Shown here one piece after another: positions 44,070-52,928 of a stretch of DNA of 64,000 nucleotides; positions within the stretch are counted from its first letter, which is position 1; every line of letters starts with the position of its first letter. The notes beneath the pieces were generated by a model, which was not told where the DNA came from, did not search any database, and saw nothing but the letters and a program-made list of their open reading frames with translations. The stretch covers positions 1-64,000 of the forward strand of contig CAZWPX010000015.1 of assembly GCA_964636125.1 (NCBI GenBank), in the 5' to 3' direction. Both the position numbers and the translations under genes were made by a program. Source of the DNA: CAJINA01 sp964636125. Lineage in GTDB: Bacteria; Desulfobacterota; Desulfobacteria; Desulfobacterales; CAJINA01.

Positions 44070-45281
44070 CTACCCGCCAACCGCACCGGCCATCTTGAAA
44101 ATGGGCAGGTACATGGAAACCACGAGTCCGCCGATGACAACCCCCATAAACACCATCATCACCGGTTCGATAGCAGCGGTCAGGTTCTCCACCGCCTGGT
44201 CCACCTCTTCATCATAAAAATCCGCGATTTTCACCAGCATGTCATCGAGGGCACCGGTGGACTCCCCGACAGATATCATCTGGCAGACCATGGGGGGGAA
44301 AACACCGGTCTCCAGGAGCGGGTCCGACATGGTCCGGCCTTCGGCAATGCCGCCGCGGGTAAAATAAATCGCTTCTTCAACGGTTTTATTCCCCGCCGTT
44401 TTGGCTACAATTTCGAGAGACTCGAGGATAGCAACCCCGCTCGACAGCATGGTACCCATCGTGCGGGTAAATTTAGCCACAGCCACCCGCCTGAGCAAAG
44501 GGCCGATAATCGGCATTTTCAGCGCAGAGGCATCGACAATACCGCGCCCTTTTTCCGTGGCGTAAAACTTCTTAAAGACAAATCCAAAAATCACCACGCC
44601 GCCGGCAACCGTGTACCAGTAAGACCGGGCATAATTACTCAGGTTGACAACCATCTGGGTGGGTGCGGGCAGAGCACCTCCGAAATCCGCGAACATCTTT
44701 TCAAAAACCGGAATAACAAAAATCATGATAACCGCCACCACGATCACCGCAACAGCCATCGTAATAGCCGGGTAGGTCATGGCGCCTTTGACCTGGGCCT
44801 TGAGTTTGGCGGCTTTTTCCATGTAGGCCGACAGCCGCTGTAAAATGGTATCCAAGATACCGCCCGCCTCCCCGGCGGCAATCATGTTTATAAAAAGGGT
44901 ATCAAACGAGTTGGGATACTTTTTCAGCGCTTCGGCCAGGGTCTGGCCGGATTCGACGGCCTCTTTTATCTCTTTAAGGGTTTTTTTGAAAGTGGCATTT
45001 TCCTGCTGTGAATAGAGAATATCCAGACACTGGATAATCGGAAGCCCCGCGTCGATCATGGTTGAAAACTGTCGGCAAAATAAAATGACGTCTTTTTGCG
45101 TGACCTTGGGCTGCATGAACGCAACGTTTTCAAACAGGTCTTTCGGCTTGGGTTTGAACTTGGGATTGATGATCTTCATCCGTGCCAGTTGCGCGATGAC
45201 GATCTCGTCACTGGCTGCCTCAATCTCCCCTTTCTGGGTATGGCCGTTTTTGTTTTTCCCTTTCCAGACATAGACCGGCAT
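44070..45281 (-). CDS. pilC: Type IV pilus inner-membrane platform protein PilC
   Basis: Inner-membrane platform of the type IV pilus machine, 403 residues with two T2SSF domains. The start YVWKGKNKNGHTQKGEIEA is typical. The first domain has ILFCRQFSTMIDAGLPIIQC and YPNSFDTLFINMIAAGEAGG, followed by membrane segments MAVAVIVVAVIMIFVIPVF and YTVAGGVVIFGFVF. The second domain repeats FTRTMGTMLSSGVAILESLE and PPMVCQMISVGESTG, then a last helix before the C-terminus. ATG 45281 has a good GGAGGG site. pilB and pilT are not in the window. Confidence 0.93.
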   Translation of the reverse strand: MPVYVWKGKNKNGHTQKGEIEAASDEIVIAQLARMKIINPKFKPKPKDLFENVAFMQPKVTQKDVILFCRQFSTMIDAGLPIIQCLDILYSQQENATFKKTLKEIKEAVESGQTLAEALKKYPNSFDTLFINMIAAGEAGGILDTILQRLSAYMEKAAKLKAQVKGAMTYPAITMAVAVIVVAVIMIFVIPVFEKMFADFGGALPAPTQMVVNLSNYARSYWYTVAGGVVIFGFVFKKFYATEKGRGIVDASALKMPIIGPLLRRVAVAKFTRTMGTMLSSGVAILESLEIVAKTAGNKTVEEAIYFTRGGIAEGRTMSDPLLETGVFPPMVCQMISVGESTGALDDMLVKIADFYDEEVDQAVENLTAAIEPVMMVFMGVVIGGLVVSMYLPIFKMAGAVGG

Positions 45282-45341
45282 TATCAACCCTCCGTACAAT
45301 AGTTGGGTGAGTTTTTAAAAAAGGGTGGTCGAATCCTTTTG

Positions 45342-45370
45342 GCTATACTATCATTTTATCTATTTTTCAA
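45342..45370 (-). promoter_or_regulatory. Candidate sigma-70 promoter for pilC
   Basis: On the minus strand ttgaaa (45370-45365), a 17-base AT-rich spacer, then tatagc (45347-45342). Transcription would start near 45335, about 54 bases before the pilC ATG at 45281. It lies in the divergent gap between pilC and the tRNA nucleotidyltransferase gene. Confidence 0.5.
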
Positions 45371-45475
45371 GTCTTTAACGGTATTTACCTGTTTGCGCCT
45401 TGCCAAAGATAGTCAACTATGCATATGGTATTTTCTGGAATTTTCATACAGCTATTCTATCGGGCGGGTTAAGCG

Positions 45476-48181
45476 ATGTCAAATTCAAGCAGCGGCCAAC
45501 AACCATTGACGGTAATTACTACACATACCAATGCTGATTTTGATGGCCTGGCCTCCATGCTGGCAGCCCAAAAACTGTACCCGGAAGCAGTGGTGATTTT
45601 CCCCGGATCACAGGAAAAGAACCTGCGAAATTTCTTTATCAACTCAATGGCCTATCTCTTCAATATGGCCGACATTAAAACAATTGATCTTGGGCGGGTC
45701 AAAAAACTGGTACTGGTGGACACCCGTCAACCCCACCGAATAGGTCGCCTGGAAGAATTGACCGCCCGGGAGGATGTCGAAATTCATGTATATGACCATC
45801 ATCCGCCCACTGCAAAGGACGTCGCCGGACACGCTGGTGTGCAAAAGATCACCGGGGCAACCGTCACGATTCTCACGGAAATTATTCAGTCCCGGGGTAT
45901 TGCGATCAGCCCTGATGAAGCCACGATCATGTCGCTGGGTATTTATGAAGATACGGGATCTTTTACCTTTTCATCGACCACTGCAGCGGATTTTCATGCG
46001 GCCGCCTGGCTGCTTTCCCGGGGCGCCAGACTCAACGACGTGGCCAGCCTGATATCCAGGGAGATAAGCCCGGAACAGGTAGGCATTCTCAACGACATGA
46101 TCCAGGCCGCCCAGCGGTCCAATATCAACGGCATCGAAGTGGTCCTGACCACCATTACCAGCGATAAATATATCGCTGATTTTGCGTTCCTGGTCCACAA
46201 GATGGTGAAAATGGAACGCCTTGACGCCATCTTTGCCATTGCCCGGATGGCCAATAAAATCTACGTGGTGGCCCGCAGCAGAATCCCGGAAGTGGACGTG
46301 GGAGAAATCGTGGCGGTAATCGGCGGAGGGGGCCACCCCTACGCCGCAGCAGCGACCATTAAAGACAAAACCCTGGCCCAGACCGAGCAGCAGCTGATTG
46401 ACCTCCTGTACAAAAAAATCAGCCCCCGGCGTCTGGCGCGGGATCTGATGTCCACGCCGCCTATCAAGATCGACGAGGAACTGACCTGTTCGGCGGCCGG
46501 CAACCTGCTCACGCAGTACAATGTCAACGCTCTGGTGGTAACCCGCCAGGCCGACCCGGCGGAAGTCCTGACCGGCATCATCACCCGCCAGGTGATTGAA
46601 AAAGCCCTCTATCATAATCTGGACCGGGTTCCGGTTAAAGAGTACATGACCACCGAATTTGCCTCGGCGGGCCCGGAGGCGGACCTGCAGGAAATTCAGG
46701 AAAAAATCATTGGCAACAAGCAGAGAATATTACCCATACTGGCGGCCAATGCCATCATCGGTGTGGTGACCCGCACAGACCTGCTCAACATCCTGGTCAG
46801 ACGCTCGCGTTTGACCAATGGCGACTCCCCAGATCCTTACAGCGCGCCGATAAATGTAAGGACGCGCAACATCAAGAAATTCATGTCTGAACGGCTGCCC
46901 GGCAAACTTCTGGATACCCTGCGGCGCATTGGCACAGTGGCCCGGGATATCGGCGTCAACGCCTATGTGGTCGGCGGCTTCGTCCGGGATCTGTTTCTCT
47001 ATCGCCAGAATGAGGACATTGATATCGTTGTCGAGGGCGACGGGATTCACTTTGCTAAAAAATTTGCCCGCCTTTCAGGGGCTCGGCTGCACACCCACGC
47101 TAAGTTTGGCACCGCAGTCATCATTTTCAAGGATGGTTTCAAAATTGATGTGGCCACGGCACGCATGGAGTACTATAAATTTCCGGCGGCCCTGCCCACC
47201 GTGGAGATGAGCAGCATCAAACTGGACCTGTTTCGCAGGGACTTTACCATCAACACCCTGGCCATACGGTTGAACCCCGATAATTTCGGCACCCTCATAG
47301 ATTTTTTCACCGCCCACAAAGACATCAAAGAGAAGACCGTCAGGGTCCTGCATAACCTGAGTTTCGTGGAAGATCCCACCCGGGTATTTCGGGCCATCCG
47401 CTTCGAACAACGTTTCGGTTTCTCCATTGGTAAACTCACGGCCGGCCTGATAGACAACGCCATCAAAATGGATTTTTTCAAGCGCCTGGGAGGGCACCGC
47501 GTTTTTTCGGAACTGCGCCAAATTCTCGAAGAAGAGAATCCCGCCGCGGCCATTATCAGGCTCCAGGATTACAAACTGCTGAAAGTCATCCACCCGACCA
47601 TCAATGCAAACAAGGGCCTCAAGCCCGCCTTTCAATCTGTCAAGAAAGTTCTGGACTGGTATGATTTGCTTTTTATGGAAGAACCCTATATAAAGTGGCC
47701 CGTTTATTTTATGGCGCTGACCCGCCAATGCGACAAAAAAACAGTTGAAGAGATTTGTGACCGGTTTGAACTGCCGCCCCGTTATCGGACGGTTTTCTGC
47801 CGGCAGCGCTTCGAGGCGGATCGCTGTATTTACGGCCTTGAACGAAGATTACCTAAAAAAAACAGTACGATTTATAACCGTCTGAATGGCTTAAGGATAG
47901 AACTGCTGCTGTATATGCTGGCCATGACGGTCAAAGAACCGGTCAAACGGGCCATTTCCAGATACTGCACCAAACTGCGTTTCGTGGCACCCGTCATTTC
48001 GGGAAAAGACCTGAAACGGCTCGGCCTGAAACCAGGCCCGGTTTTCAGACAGGTCCTGGATGCCGCCCGGGATGCCCGTTTGAACGGAAAAATTGAATCT
48101 GCCCGGGACGAATACGAATTCGCCAGAAACTATATACGCAAACACAATCTCAACCCCACAGGACGTGTACATGAACACTGA
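45476..48181 (+). CDS. DHH-CBS-CBS-tRNA nucleotidyltransferase fusion
   Basis: Fusion of 901 residues. Residues 10-310 are a DHH/DHHA1 phosphoesterase: ITTHTNADFDGLASMLAA, VLVDTRQPHR, VYDHHPPT and GGGGHPYAAAATI. Residues 318-450 hold two CBS domains (ARDLMSTPPIKI, VKEYMTTEFASAG). Residues 470-890 are a class II polyA polymerase/CCA-adding module: AYVVGGFVRDLFLYRQNEDIDIVV (with GG and DxD), KFGTAVIIFKDGFKIDVATA, LFRRDFTINTLAIRL and DPTRVFRAIRFEQRF. Such fusions occur in Geobacter- and Aquifex-like bacteria, where the tail may add A or C to tRNA 3' ends; which activity applies here is unknown. Its 3' end overlaps trpS by 11 bases. Confidence 0.92.
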   Translation: MSNSSSGQQPLTVITTHTNADFDGLASMLAAQKLYPEAVVIFPGSQEKNLRNFFINSMAYLFNMADIKTIDLGRVKKLVLVDTRQPHRIGRLEELTAREDVEIHVYDHHPPTAKDVAGHAGVQKITGATVTILTEIIQSRGIAISPDEATIMSLGIYEDTGSFTFSSTTAADFHAAAWLLSRGARLNDVASLISREISPEQVGILNDMIQAAQRSNINGIEVVLTTITSDKYIADFAFLVHKMVKMERLDAIFAIARMANKIYVVARSRIPEVDVGEIVAVIGGGGHPYAAAATIKDKTLAQTEQQLIDLLYKKISPRRLARDLMSTPPIKIDEELTCSAAGNLLTQYNVNALVVTRQADPAEVLTGIITRQVIEKALYHNLDRVPVKEYMTTEFASAGPEADLQEIQEKIIGNKQRILPILAANAIIGVVTRTDLLNILVRRSRLTNGDSPDPYSAPINVRTRNIKKFMSERLPGKLLDTLRRIGTVARDIGVNAYVVGGFVRDLFLYRQNEDIDIVVEGDGIHFAKKFARLSGARLHTHAKFGTAVIIFKDGFKIDVATARMEYYKFPAALPTVEMSSIKLDLFRRDFTINTLAIRLNPDNFGTLIDFFTAHKDIKEKTVRVLHNLSFVEDPTRVFRAIRFEQRFGFSIGKLTAGLIDNAIKMDFFKRLGGHRVFSELRQILEEENPAAAIIRLQDYKLLKVIHPTINANKGLKPAFQSVKKVLDWYDLLFMEEPYIKWPVYFMALTRQCDKKTVEEICDRFELPPRYRTVFCRQRFEADRCIYGLERRLPKKNSTIYNRLNGLRIELLLYMLAMTVKEPVKRAISRYCTKLRFVAPVISGKDLKRLGLKPGPVFRQVLDAARDARLNGKIESARDEYEFARNYIRKHNLNPTGRVHEH

Positions 48182-49184
48182 AGTAGTTTTAACAGGGATA
48201 TCGACAACCGGAACCCCCCATCTCGGCAACTATGTCGGCGCCATCAGGCCGGCCATTGAGGCCAGCCGCCAGACGAACGCGAAGAGTTTTTACTTTCTGG
48301 CCGATTACCACTCGATCATTAAATGCCACGACCCGGAGGCTGTCCAACAGTCCAGTCTCTCGGTGGCCGCAACCTGGCTGGCCCTGGGCCTCGATACGGA
48401 CAATGCAATTTTTTACCGGCAAACGGACATTCCGGAGATCCCCGAACTCACCTGGATATTGAACTGCATGACGGCCAAGGGCCTGATGAACCGGGCACAT
48501 GCATACAAAGCCGCCGTTGCGGACAATGACCTTGCCGGCACCAAAGACCCCGACAAGGGCGTGTCCATGGGCCTGTTCAGTTACCCGGTGCTCATGGCCG
48601 CGGACATCTTGATGTTCAAAGCCAATAAAGTACCGGTGGGAAAAGACCAGATCCAGCACCTGGAGATGACCCGTGATATCGCGGCCCGTTTCAATCACAC
48701 CTACAAACCGCTGTTCGTACTGCCCGAAGCGGTGGTGAATGAAAAAACCGCGGTCCTGTCAGGTCTTGACGGCCGTAAAATGAGCAAAAGCTACAACAAT
48801 ACGATCCCACTCTTCGAACCGGAGAAAAAACTCCGCAAACTGATTATGAAGATCAAAACCAACTCCCTGGAACCCGGTGAGCCCAAAGATCCCGACGGCT
48901 GCACGCTTTTCGAAATCTTCCAGGCCTTTGCACCGGCAGATGAAGTCCAGGGTCTGGCCGCACGCTACCAGGGCGGAATTGCGTGGGGCGAAATGAAACA
49001 GTTTCTCTTTGCGTACCTGAACGATCACCTGGCCAAGCCGCGCCAGCTTTACATGGAGCTTATGGCTGATCCGGGACATATTGAAACCGTCCTCCAGCAG
49101 GGTGCGGCCAAAGCCAGGGCACTCAGCAGCCCCTATCTGGAAGAAATCCGCACCGCGGTGGGTATCAGAAAACTAGACAATTGA
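48171..49184 (+). CDS. trpS: Tryptophanyl-tRNA synthetase
   Basis: Class I synthetase charging tRNA-Trp, 337 residues. The start VVLTGISTTGTPHLGNYVGA contains the HIGH-equivalent PHLGNY; YFLADYHSI, TWILNCMTAKGLMNRAHAYK and SYPVLMAADILMFKANKVPV follow. The KMSKS loop is GRKMSKSYNN. The ATG at 48171 lies inside the end of the previous gene, whose TGA is at 48179-48181. The KSYNNTIPL region and C-terminus are intact. Confidence 0.96.
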   Translation: MNTEVVLTGISTTGTPHLGNYVGAIRPAIEASRQTNAKSFYFLADYHSIIKCHDPEAVQQSSLSVAATWLALGLDTDNAIFYRQTDIPEIPELTWILNCMTAKGLMNRAHAYKAAVADNDLAGTKDPDKGVSMGLFSYPVLMAADILMFKANKVPVGKDQIQHLEMTRDIAARFNHTYKPLFVLPEAVVNEKTAVLSGLDGRKMSKSYNNTIPLFEPEKKLRKLIMKIKTNSLEPGEPKDPDGCTLFEIFQAFAPADEVQGLAARYQGGIAWGEMKQFLFAYLNDHLAKPRQLYMELMADPGHIETVLQQGAAKARALSSPYLEEIRTAVGIRKLDN

Positions 49185-49192
49185 ACGAGTTT

Positions 49193-49906
49193 ATGCCAGC
49201 AGACAATTACAAGGTTGACCTTGAGGATGTGTTCGAGGGGCCCATGGATCTTCTCGTCCACCTGATCAAAAAAAATGAGGTGGATATATACGACATCCCC
49301 ATTGCCCTGATTACCGACCAGTATCTGGCCTATATCAAGTGGCTCAAGGCCATGGATATTGACTTCGCCGGGGATTTTCTGGTCATGGCGGCCACCCTGG
49401 CCCAGATTAAATCCCGGATGCTCCTGCCGGTCCACGAAGGAGACGAAGAGGAAGAGGACCCCCGGACGGAAATCGCCCGGCCGCTGCTCGAATACCTTGA
49501 GATGAAAGCCGCGGCCCAACACCTGGCCAACCGCAACCTGCTGGGTGAAAAAACGTTTGTGCGCACTCAGGCCAAACATCAATATATAGACGAAGCCGGT
49601 GATGAGGTGGTCCAGGCGGGACTGTTCGAACTGATTGACGCTTTCCAGAAAATTCTTGATAAAATGGCCCCCGACCACCGGGTGGATATGAGCAGTGAGC
49701 GCATATCCGTCAAGGAACGTATGACCCAGATCGTGGATTTGCTGGAAGTAAAAGGCTCGGCCGCTTTCGACGAACTCTTTGACAAAATCGTCGAGAAAGG
49801 TGATATTATTGTCACTTTCCTGGCAGTCCTTGAGATGGTCAAATTGAATCTTGTAAAGATCGTACAGCACGTGCAAACAGGAATCATTCGGATTTTTTAC
49901 CTCTGA
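49193..49906 (+). CDS. scpA: Segregation and condensation protein A (kleisin)
   Basis: Kleisin that bridges SMC heads in chromosome condensation, 237 residues. VDLEDVFEGPMDLLVHLIKK is the N-terminal signature, then VDIYDIPIALITDQYLAYI and GDFLVMAATLAQIKSRMLLP. The C-terminal winged helix includes SAAFDELF-type sequence, VTFLAVLEMVKLNLVKIVQH. ATG 49193 is used; a TTG at 49181 overlapping the trpS stop is also possible. It overlaps scpB by one base. Confidence 0.93.
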   Translation: MPADNYKVDLEDVFEGPMDLLVHLIKKNEVDIYDIPIALITDQYLAYIKWLKAMDIDFAGDFLVMAATLAQIKSRMLLPVHEGDEEEEDPRTEIARPLLEYLEMKAAAQHLANRNLLGEKTFVRTQAKHQYIDEAGDEVVQAGLFELIDAFQKILDKMAPDHRVDMSSERISVKERMTQIVDLLEVKGSAAFDELFDKIVEKGDIIVTFLAVLEMVKLNLVKIVQHVQTGIIRIFYL

Positions 49907-50592
49907 TGGCAAACTTGAAGAAAATTATCGAGAGCCTGCTCTTCGTTTCGGAAGATCCCATCACGGCGGAGAAAATCTGCAAGGCCGCCGGCAGTTGGGA
50001 AATGGCAGAGATCCGCACAGCCCTGGAAGAATTGATTGATGAATACCAGGCCCGCAACGGTGGGTTTTATTTAGCCCGGGTCGCCGGCGGGTTCCAATTC
50101 AGAACGCCGCCGGAAACAACGGAATGGATCAAACGCCTGATTCAGCCCAACGCGCCCCGTTTGAGCAAAGCGGCCCTGGAAACCCTTGCCATCATCGCGT
50201 ACAAACAGCCCGTCATCCGGGCGGATATTGAACACATCCGGGGCGTGGACAGCGGCGGCGTCATCCGCATGCTCCTGGAAAGAAAACTGTTACGGGTTCT
50301 CGGGCGCAAGGAGATACCCGGCCGACCCCTGATTTATGCAACGACGAAGCTTTTCCTCCAGGTTTTTGACCTGAAAGACCTCAGAGACCTGCCCTCCCCC
50401 AAAGAGATCGAGGAAATGGCTCTTGACTCCGGCCCGGTTGCACCTCGCCCCGCAGAAGCCGCCGCAGTTCTCACAGATGCTGCCGCCGGCCAGATCGCCG
50501 CCCCGCAGGGCCCTGACAAGCAGGGGCAAGCAGACTTTCAACCTGCAGAAGAATCACACCTGAACCGGCCGAACCTGTCAAAAAAAACTTGA
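49906..50592 (+). CDS. scpB: Segregation and condensation protein B
   Basis: Partner of ScpA with two winged helices, 228 residues. KKIIESLLFVSEDPITAEKI, YLARVAGGFQFRTPPETTEW, RLSKAALETLAIIAYKQPVI and EHIRGVDSGGVIRMLLERKL are family signatures, then GRPLIYATTKLFLQVFDL. The last 50 residues are a low-complexity Ala/Pro-rich tail. The start overlaps the scpA stop. Confidence 0.95.
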   Translation: MANLKKIIESLLFVSEDPITAEKICKAAGSWEMAEIRTALEELIDEYQARNGGFYLARVAGGFQFRTPPETTEWIKRLIQPNAPRLSKAALETLAIIAYKQPVIRADIEHIRGVDSGGVIRMLLERKLLRVLGRKEIPGRPLIYATTKLFLQVFDLKDLRDLPSPKEIEEMALDSGPVAPRPAEAAAVLTDAAAGQIAAPQGPDKQGQADFQPAEESHLNRPNLSKKT

Positions 50593-50684
50593 CGCAAAGT
50601 CAACAACCCTCTATATATATTAAATATTGCCGCATCATGGATCAATTTGCTACTAAAGTTTCCAAACTTTTTCAAGGAGCCTCC

Positions 50685-50960
50685 ATGAACAAATCAGACC
50701 TAATCAGTGCCATTAAGGAAAAAACTTCTTTAAGCCGAAAAGATGCCGAAACAGTCATCGACACCTTTTTCGATACCATTACCCAGAGTATCGTCAGCGG
50801 CGGCCGTGTTGAGATCCGAGGATTTGGCAGTTTCATGGTGAAAGATTACAAACCCTACGTTGGCCGCAACCCCAAGACCGGCTCACAAATCCAGGTCCCG
50901 CCCAAAAAACTGCCATTTTTCAAAGTCGGCAAAGAGCTAAAAGAGATGGTCGACAATTAG
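50685..50960 (+). CDS. HU/IHF family DNA-binding protein
   Basis: Nucleoid protein of 91 residues. MNKSDLISAIKEKTSLSRKD, IDTFFDTITQSIVSGGRVEI and RGFGSFMVKDYKPYVGRNPK with the proline-containing arm are typical. Its C-terminus KKLPFFKVGKELKEMVDN resembles IHF alpha/HU equally; subtype is not decided. ATG 50685 has AAGGAG upstream; an in-frame extension to 50589 overlapping scpB is not family-like. Confidence 0.93.
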   Translation: MNKSDLISAIKEKTSLSRKDAETVIDTFFDTITQSIVSGGRVEIRGFGSFMVKDYKPYVGRNPKTGSQIQVPPKKLPFFKVGKELKEMVDN

Positions 50961-51069
50961 CCCGGCGGGTGCCGGTGTAACGATAGGGATAAAACCGCCA
51001 CAGCCCGCCTGACAGGAACGCTTCTTGAGATGCAATGGTATCAGCTCGAGACAACACCCCGCCACCTGT

Positions 51070-51098
51070 TTGACATTTTTACAATCTCTGAATATACT
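51070..51098 (+). promoter_or_regulatory. Strong sigma-70-type promoter
   Basis: ttgaca (51070-51075), exactly 17 bases, then tatact (51093-51098): five to six matches at each box. Transcription would begin near 51105, giving a leader of about 75 bases to the ATG at 51180. Confidence 0.7.
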
Positions 51099-51179
51099 GG
51101 CGTTTCAAAATCATATCTAATTCTCAATACGGTAATCCGGTCGTTTAAAAATATACCCCTGACGCTAAAGGAATGAGCA

Positions 51180-51629
51180 ATGGAAAACGACGCAACCATG
51201 GTCATGGATACAGTTAAAATCAACATTTTACAGGGAATCGTGAATGGTGTCATAGAATCAGACTTCGAAACCCTGGCTGAGACAATCAGCCCGGTCTTGA
51301 AAAAAATCTGGTGGGATAAAGACCGGCTATTCGTAAACAACAGGGGGAACGAGCAATTTTTTGGTGATTACGACAAGCTTGAAAGGGTTTTCGACGAAAT
51401 TGCCGCTGTGGTCACAGCGGGACAATATGGCAAACTCGGCTTCATCGGCCTTATGGGAAAACGGGAAATTGTGGCCACGGTTTACTTTGGAAACAGTAAA
51501 TGGGAACTTAAAGAGTTTACCCGCCCCAAGGCACCGGATTGGTACAAGTCCGAAGAATGGCACAAGATGGAAAAGTGGCGGGAAGAAGATCTTGAATGGG
51601 ATGAACTTTTTAAACGGCTTGAAACCTGA
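51180..51629 (+). CDS. Conserved-looking hypothetical acidic protein
   Basis: A 149-residue soluble protein, not recognised. It is acidic overall with a tryptophan-rich C-terminal third (KAPDWYKSEEWHKMEKWREE) that is probably helical. The N-terminal part is mixed alpha/beta (KINILQGIVNGVIESDFETL). No Cys pair, signal peptide or membrane segment is present. It is a single-gene transcription unit: a near-consensus promoter at 51070-51098, an AAAGGA site before the ATG and an intrinsic terminator at 51651-51680. That arrangement suggests a genuinely expressed gene. Confidence 0.75.
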   Translation: MENDATMVMDTVKINILQGIVNGVIESDFETLAETISPVLKKIWWDKDRLFVNNRGNEQFFGDYDKLERVFDEIAAVVTAGQYGKLGFIGLMGKREIVATVYFGNSKWELKEFTRPKAPDWYKSEEWHKMEKWREEDLEWDELFKRLET

Positions 51630-51650
51630 TCAGGTTTAATCGCAGTCAAG

Positions 51651-51680
51651 GGCCCGGGACCATCTCCCGGGCCTTTTTTT
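51651..51680 (+). terminator. Intrinsic terminator
   Basis: Perfect 9-bp stem ggcccggga/tcccgggcc with a five-base loop, followed by seven T. It lies 21 bases after the stop of the hypothetical gene. Confidence 0.93.
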
Positions 51681-51755
51681 ATAGCTGTGCCCGTATCCGG
51701 CTGCGGCCGCCCGCTGCGGCAAAGAACCCGGAACATCAGGCGCAGCAGCAAGGTT

Positions 51756-51965
51756 TTAATCCTGAAATTTAAATGAAACTTTAACCCTTGCCCGGTACCG
51801 GGTAACCTTGCCCCCTTCTATGGTCATATCCAGTTTTCCGATCTCCGCGATTCTTAAGTCCCTTAAGCTTCCGGAAGCCCTTTCAACAGCAGTTTTTGCC
51901 GCCTCCTCCCATGAAGTCGCACTGGTTCCGACCAACTCGATAATCTTGTAAATGCTTTCACCCAT
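51756..51965 (-). CDS. Dodecin
   Basis: Small flavin-binding protein of 69 residues that stores or buffers FMN/riboflavin as a dodecameric shell. SIYKIIELVGTSATSWEEAA, AVERASGSLRDLRIAEIGKL and VTRYRARVKVSFKFQD match dodecin along its whole length. The position usually holding the flavin-stacking Trp is the W of TSWEEA. ATG 51965 has an AAGGAGGG site; a longer frame to 52214 is not dodecin-like. It converges with the hypothetical gene to its left. Confidence 0.93.
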   Translation of the reverse strand: MGESIYKIIELVGTSATSWEEAAKTAVERASGSLRDLRIAEIGKLDMTIEGGKVTRYRARVKVSFKFQD

Positions 51966-52928
51966 GATACCCTCCTTTTCTGGTTGCGGATGCAATTGGG
52001 CCTGTAATGAGCGGCCTCTGCCCTGTATCAGAAATAACCTGGGACGCAGAGGTGAACTGTCGTATGAGATACGTAAATGAGTTCCGCGCAAGTTATGAGA
52101 AAAGCGTCCCGCTTGAGCAGGAGACCTTACAGGCGCCACTGCACACAGTTGGTTATGACGAGCCTGTCTGCTGACCCGATTTTCAGGCGCCGCTGGTCTG
52201 CGAAGCCCTGACACCGTATTGGCAAACCTGCCGGTGTATCCAGCCTGATGGACATCACCCCTGTCGGCCTAGAAAGCTGGCGGCAGGTTGGGATGTTGTG
52301 GCTTTGCCCATGCTAACCGGTATTAAGACCAAATTTCAACTGTTTTAATTTAGTTGTATTAAATCCGGATGGTTAGATCCATCGAAGGGGGAACTATCCG
52401 GATTTGTAATGATCACGATCAGCGGAAAACCCGGAGGTCTGGATGCCAGCTGCAGGTTTCGGTCGGAGTTTGTCCATCCACAGATGACGCCTATATTTTT
52501 CACCGTGGCCCGTTTTACACCAATTTCCGACAGCTTGGAATAAATTGACGTTTGACAAAAATAGCCAAATCAAGTATTTATGAACAATCAACAGCAGCCA
52601 GATGAGAATTGCTTTGGGATATACCAAACTGCTCCAAAGAGCCATTCATTCGATTGCTATGCACACATTTGCTTTTGCGAGTCCAATTCCTAAAAGTGAT
52701 TTCTCGTCCATTGCCGCTATAGGGCCCTGACTCAACGAACAGGCCCCTCCTATACCGCGCTATAGCTGCTATTAAAAAAACGACCAACAGTTCGAACCGA
52801 TTTATTCATAAAGGGTTGATCCTGTTCAGGGTTGAATTCGGGTGGCGTGGTTTCTGAACTTTTCACAGGCGTCTGTGTTGACACGGTATTGTGCATGCGC
52901 GCTGCAGCGACAGTGAGGAAATGAGATA
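51966..52928. other. Gene-poor region of 963 bp
   Basis: Several short frames run here on the minus strand but none shows family features, a good ribosome site or sustained codon-like pattern. A structured element sits at 52225-52289 (separate entry). A promoter-like pair ttgaca (52552-52557), 17 bases, tattta (52575-52580) points to the right but no gene follows within 300 bases. A relic of a decayed gene in 52394-52787 cannot be excluded. Confidence 0.6.
52225..52289. other. Possible structured RNA element
   Basis: aacctgccg (52225-52233) is perfectly inverted at 52281-52289. Inside are two alternative pairings: ccagc/gctgg (52240-52244 with 52276-52280), which extends the outer stem with a six-base bulge, or a hairpin ggtg-tcca/tgga-cacc (52233-52259). 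The two exclude each other. It does not match any riboswitch class I know. If read on the minus strand it would be in the leader of dodecin. Confidence 0.35.

Noticed and set aside
43779..44843. 354-residue plus-strand ORF across the pilS/pilC gap
   Set aside because: It is opposite pilC for most of its length and His/Arg/Asn-rich, without domain features.
51990..52214. Longer N-terminal extension of dodecin
   Set aside because: The extension is unlike dodecin and a strong ribosome site precedes the internal ATG at 51965.
52225..52289. Structured element considered as c-di-GMP or cobalamin riboswitch
   Set aside because: Key conserved bases of both classes are missing on either strand.
52394..52787. 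Two minus-strand frames of 83 and 69 residues as real small genes
   Set aside because: No ribosome site, no family features and they overlap each other; a decayed gene is possible but not supportable.
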